Part shown: positions 62,901-64,000 of the stretch, in pieces | How the letters are laid out: every line of letters starts with the position of its first letter | Position numbering within the stretch: position 1 is the first letter of the stretch | DNA from: Acorus gramineus | Lineage: Eukaryota; Streptophyta; Magnoliopsida; Acorales; Acoraceae | Reading direction: 5' to 3' | NCBI GenBank assembly: GCA_030737835.1 | Contig: CM060849.1 | Location: 16,101,216-16,165,215, forward strand | DNA length: 64,000 nt | The notes under the pieces: model-generated | The model's database searches: none | Seen by the model: only the letters and a program-made list of their open reading frames with translations | Told to the model about the DNA's origin: nothing | Position numbers and translations under genes: made by a program

Positions 62901-64000
62901 GAAACCCATCAACATGCCACCCCAAATTCACAAAGAGAAACCCAACTTCTGAAAATGAACTTTTATTTTTCTTTTAACCTAATCAATATATATGGTAGAC
63001 ATTCCAGCTTTCCATAAAAAAAAAAGAAGCTTATTTTGCTCTTCCCCTCCATAAATCCCAACATGTTCAAAACCACCATATATTTATTAACCCATCAACA
63101 TATCAGCCAAATTCACAAATAACACACATTTATCATAAAACAAGACAGAAAGGGAAAGAGAAGGCATGAAATGTAGGACCTGTACAAGAAGCTCGCAGGA
63201 CTATAAGGTGTCCGATCCCCCGAAAACGCCGCGGAGAATATCGCATCCAGATCGCACGCCAAGCAAACCTTCTTTTCGTTCCTGCTATTGTCACCCCTTC
63301 CACCGCCGCCACTCTTGTACCTCTTCATCCGCCGCCGCTGACAAACAAATCTGTTGTGACGATCGCTCAAGAAGTAGTTCCTCAAAGGGGGCGTGTGAAT
63401 CAGAGCTTGGAGAACCGAATTCATGAAACAAGTGTTCCCGAGGTTGTTCAGCCCTCTCAGCCCCGCCGGCGGCGGCGGCGAATGCGGCCCTATCGGGCTC
63501 GACCCCTCCCCGACCAAAGCCCGCTCCTTCGTGCCAGGCGTCCACGGCCGGTACTCCACCTGCCTCCGCTTCTTGGACGGCGCCGATCCTGACGAGACCG
63601 CCACCGCCGATCGGACGGACAGGACCACCGCGGCGTCGAAGCCGGGGTCGTAGACCTGATCCCGGCACGCACAGCAGAAGAGCTCGGCCCGGTCCACGTC
63701 GACGGCGATCTCGTGCCCCGGCGATCCGGCGTGGGCCGCGGCGTGGCCGGAGTCCCAGCAAGAGACGGCAGCGCAGGCGAGGCAGGCGTAGAGACGGCGG
63801 GATCCGCCGCCGCAGGAGGCGCAGGTGGGGACGTCGAGGCGGAGGGAAGCGCGGCCGGAGGGGCGGAGGCGGAGGAGGCGGTGGATAGCGCGGAAGGGGC
63901 GGAGGCCGCGGGAGGAGAGGTAGGAGGCGAGGTGAGGACAGGGCGGGGGGAGGTGGTGGTGGCGGCGGAGGAGGCGGTGGTTGGAGGCGGAGGAGGTGGA
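59922..64000 (-). CDS. UBP22: Ubiquitin carboxyl-terminal hydrolase 22 (SAGA-type deubiquitinase), 5' truncated
   Basis: Cysteine protease that removes ubiquitin from histone H2B as catalytic subunit of the SAGA deubiquitination module. Exons: >64000-63180, 61783-61659, 60721-59922 (stop); phases close, 581 residues visible. The start lies beyond the window, but the N-terminal zf-UBP zinc finger is nearly complete ([51 protein letters not shown]). Catalytic Cys box [28 protein letters not shown] box in exon 2; a zinc ribbon from CTVCGYTS and CQQCQEKQ; His box [13 protein letters not shown] with following CDDAWIT. All catalytic residues are present. Exon 1 is extremely GC-rich while exon 3 is AT-balanced, the 5'-to-3' GC gradient known from monocot genes. 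Intron 1 is 1.4 kb, AT-rich, with nothing recognised in it; intron 2 is 0.9 kb. Confidence 0.94.

Overview
This is a stretch of plant nuclear DNA. The genes have many introns with GT...AG borders, the proteins are plant-specific families (CLC-g chloride transporter, plant synaptotagmin, REC/TSS CLU-TPR protein, CRCK kinase), and introns and spacers hold plant-type SINEs, a LINE, hAT and Mutator-like miniature elements. The very GC-rich 5' coding exons (UBP22 exon 1, REC exon 4) beside AT-rich introns suggest a monocot, probably not a grass. That is an inference; the species is not identified.

Layout. 1-5814 (+): 3' part of a CRCK3-like receptor-like cytoplasmic kinase, entering from the left edge. 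12606-8039 (-): complete CLC-g-like anion transporter, 7 exons, 782 residues. 30204-17126 (-): synaptotagmin 4/5-like tethering protein, 13 exons, 567 residues, with large repeat-filled introns. 43990-32336 (-): REC/TSS family protein, 23 exons, 1669 residues. 55659-49619 (-): EamA/SLC35F-type transporter, 8 exons, 398 residues. 64000-59922 (-): ubiquitin protease 22, 3 exons visible, with the N-terminus beyond the right edge. All exon chains were joined by hand; reading phases close without remainder in every gene except at one abnormal splice site in the synaptotagmin gene. The kinase and CLC genes converge tail to tail; the other minus-strand genes follow head to tail. No operon-like or pathway link between neighbours is apparent; these look like unrelated housekeeping genes.

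The most interesting material: (1) five foldback elements that I delimit by 9-bp target duplications, including a 970-bp near-palindrome in a REC intron and a pair just upstream of REC; (2) a CLC-g protein with Ala at both the gating-glutamate and proton-glutamate positions; (3) a synaptotagmin intron with TT instead of GT at its 5' splice site; (4) five perfect CACGTG boxes in 206 bp around REC exon 4, with an in-frame upstream ATG suggesting an alternative first exon; (5) a nested tandem duplication + hAT element + LINE in one synaptotagmin intron, each insertion with its own target duplication. I found no wholly new gene system. The foldback family is the best candidate for something undescribed.
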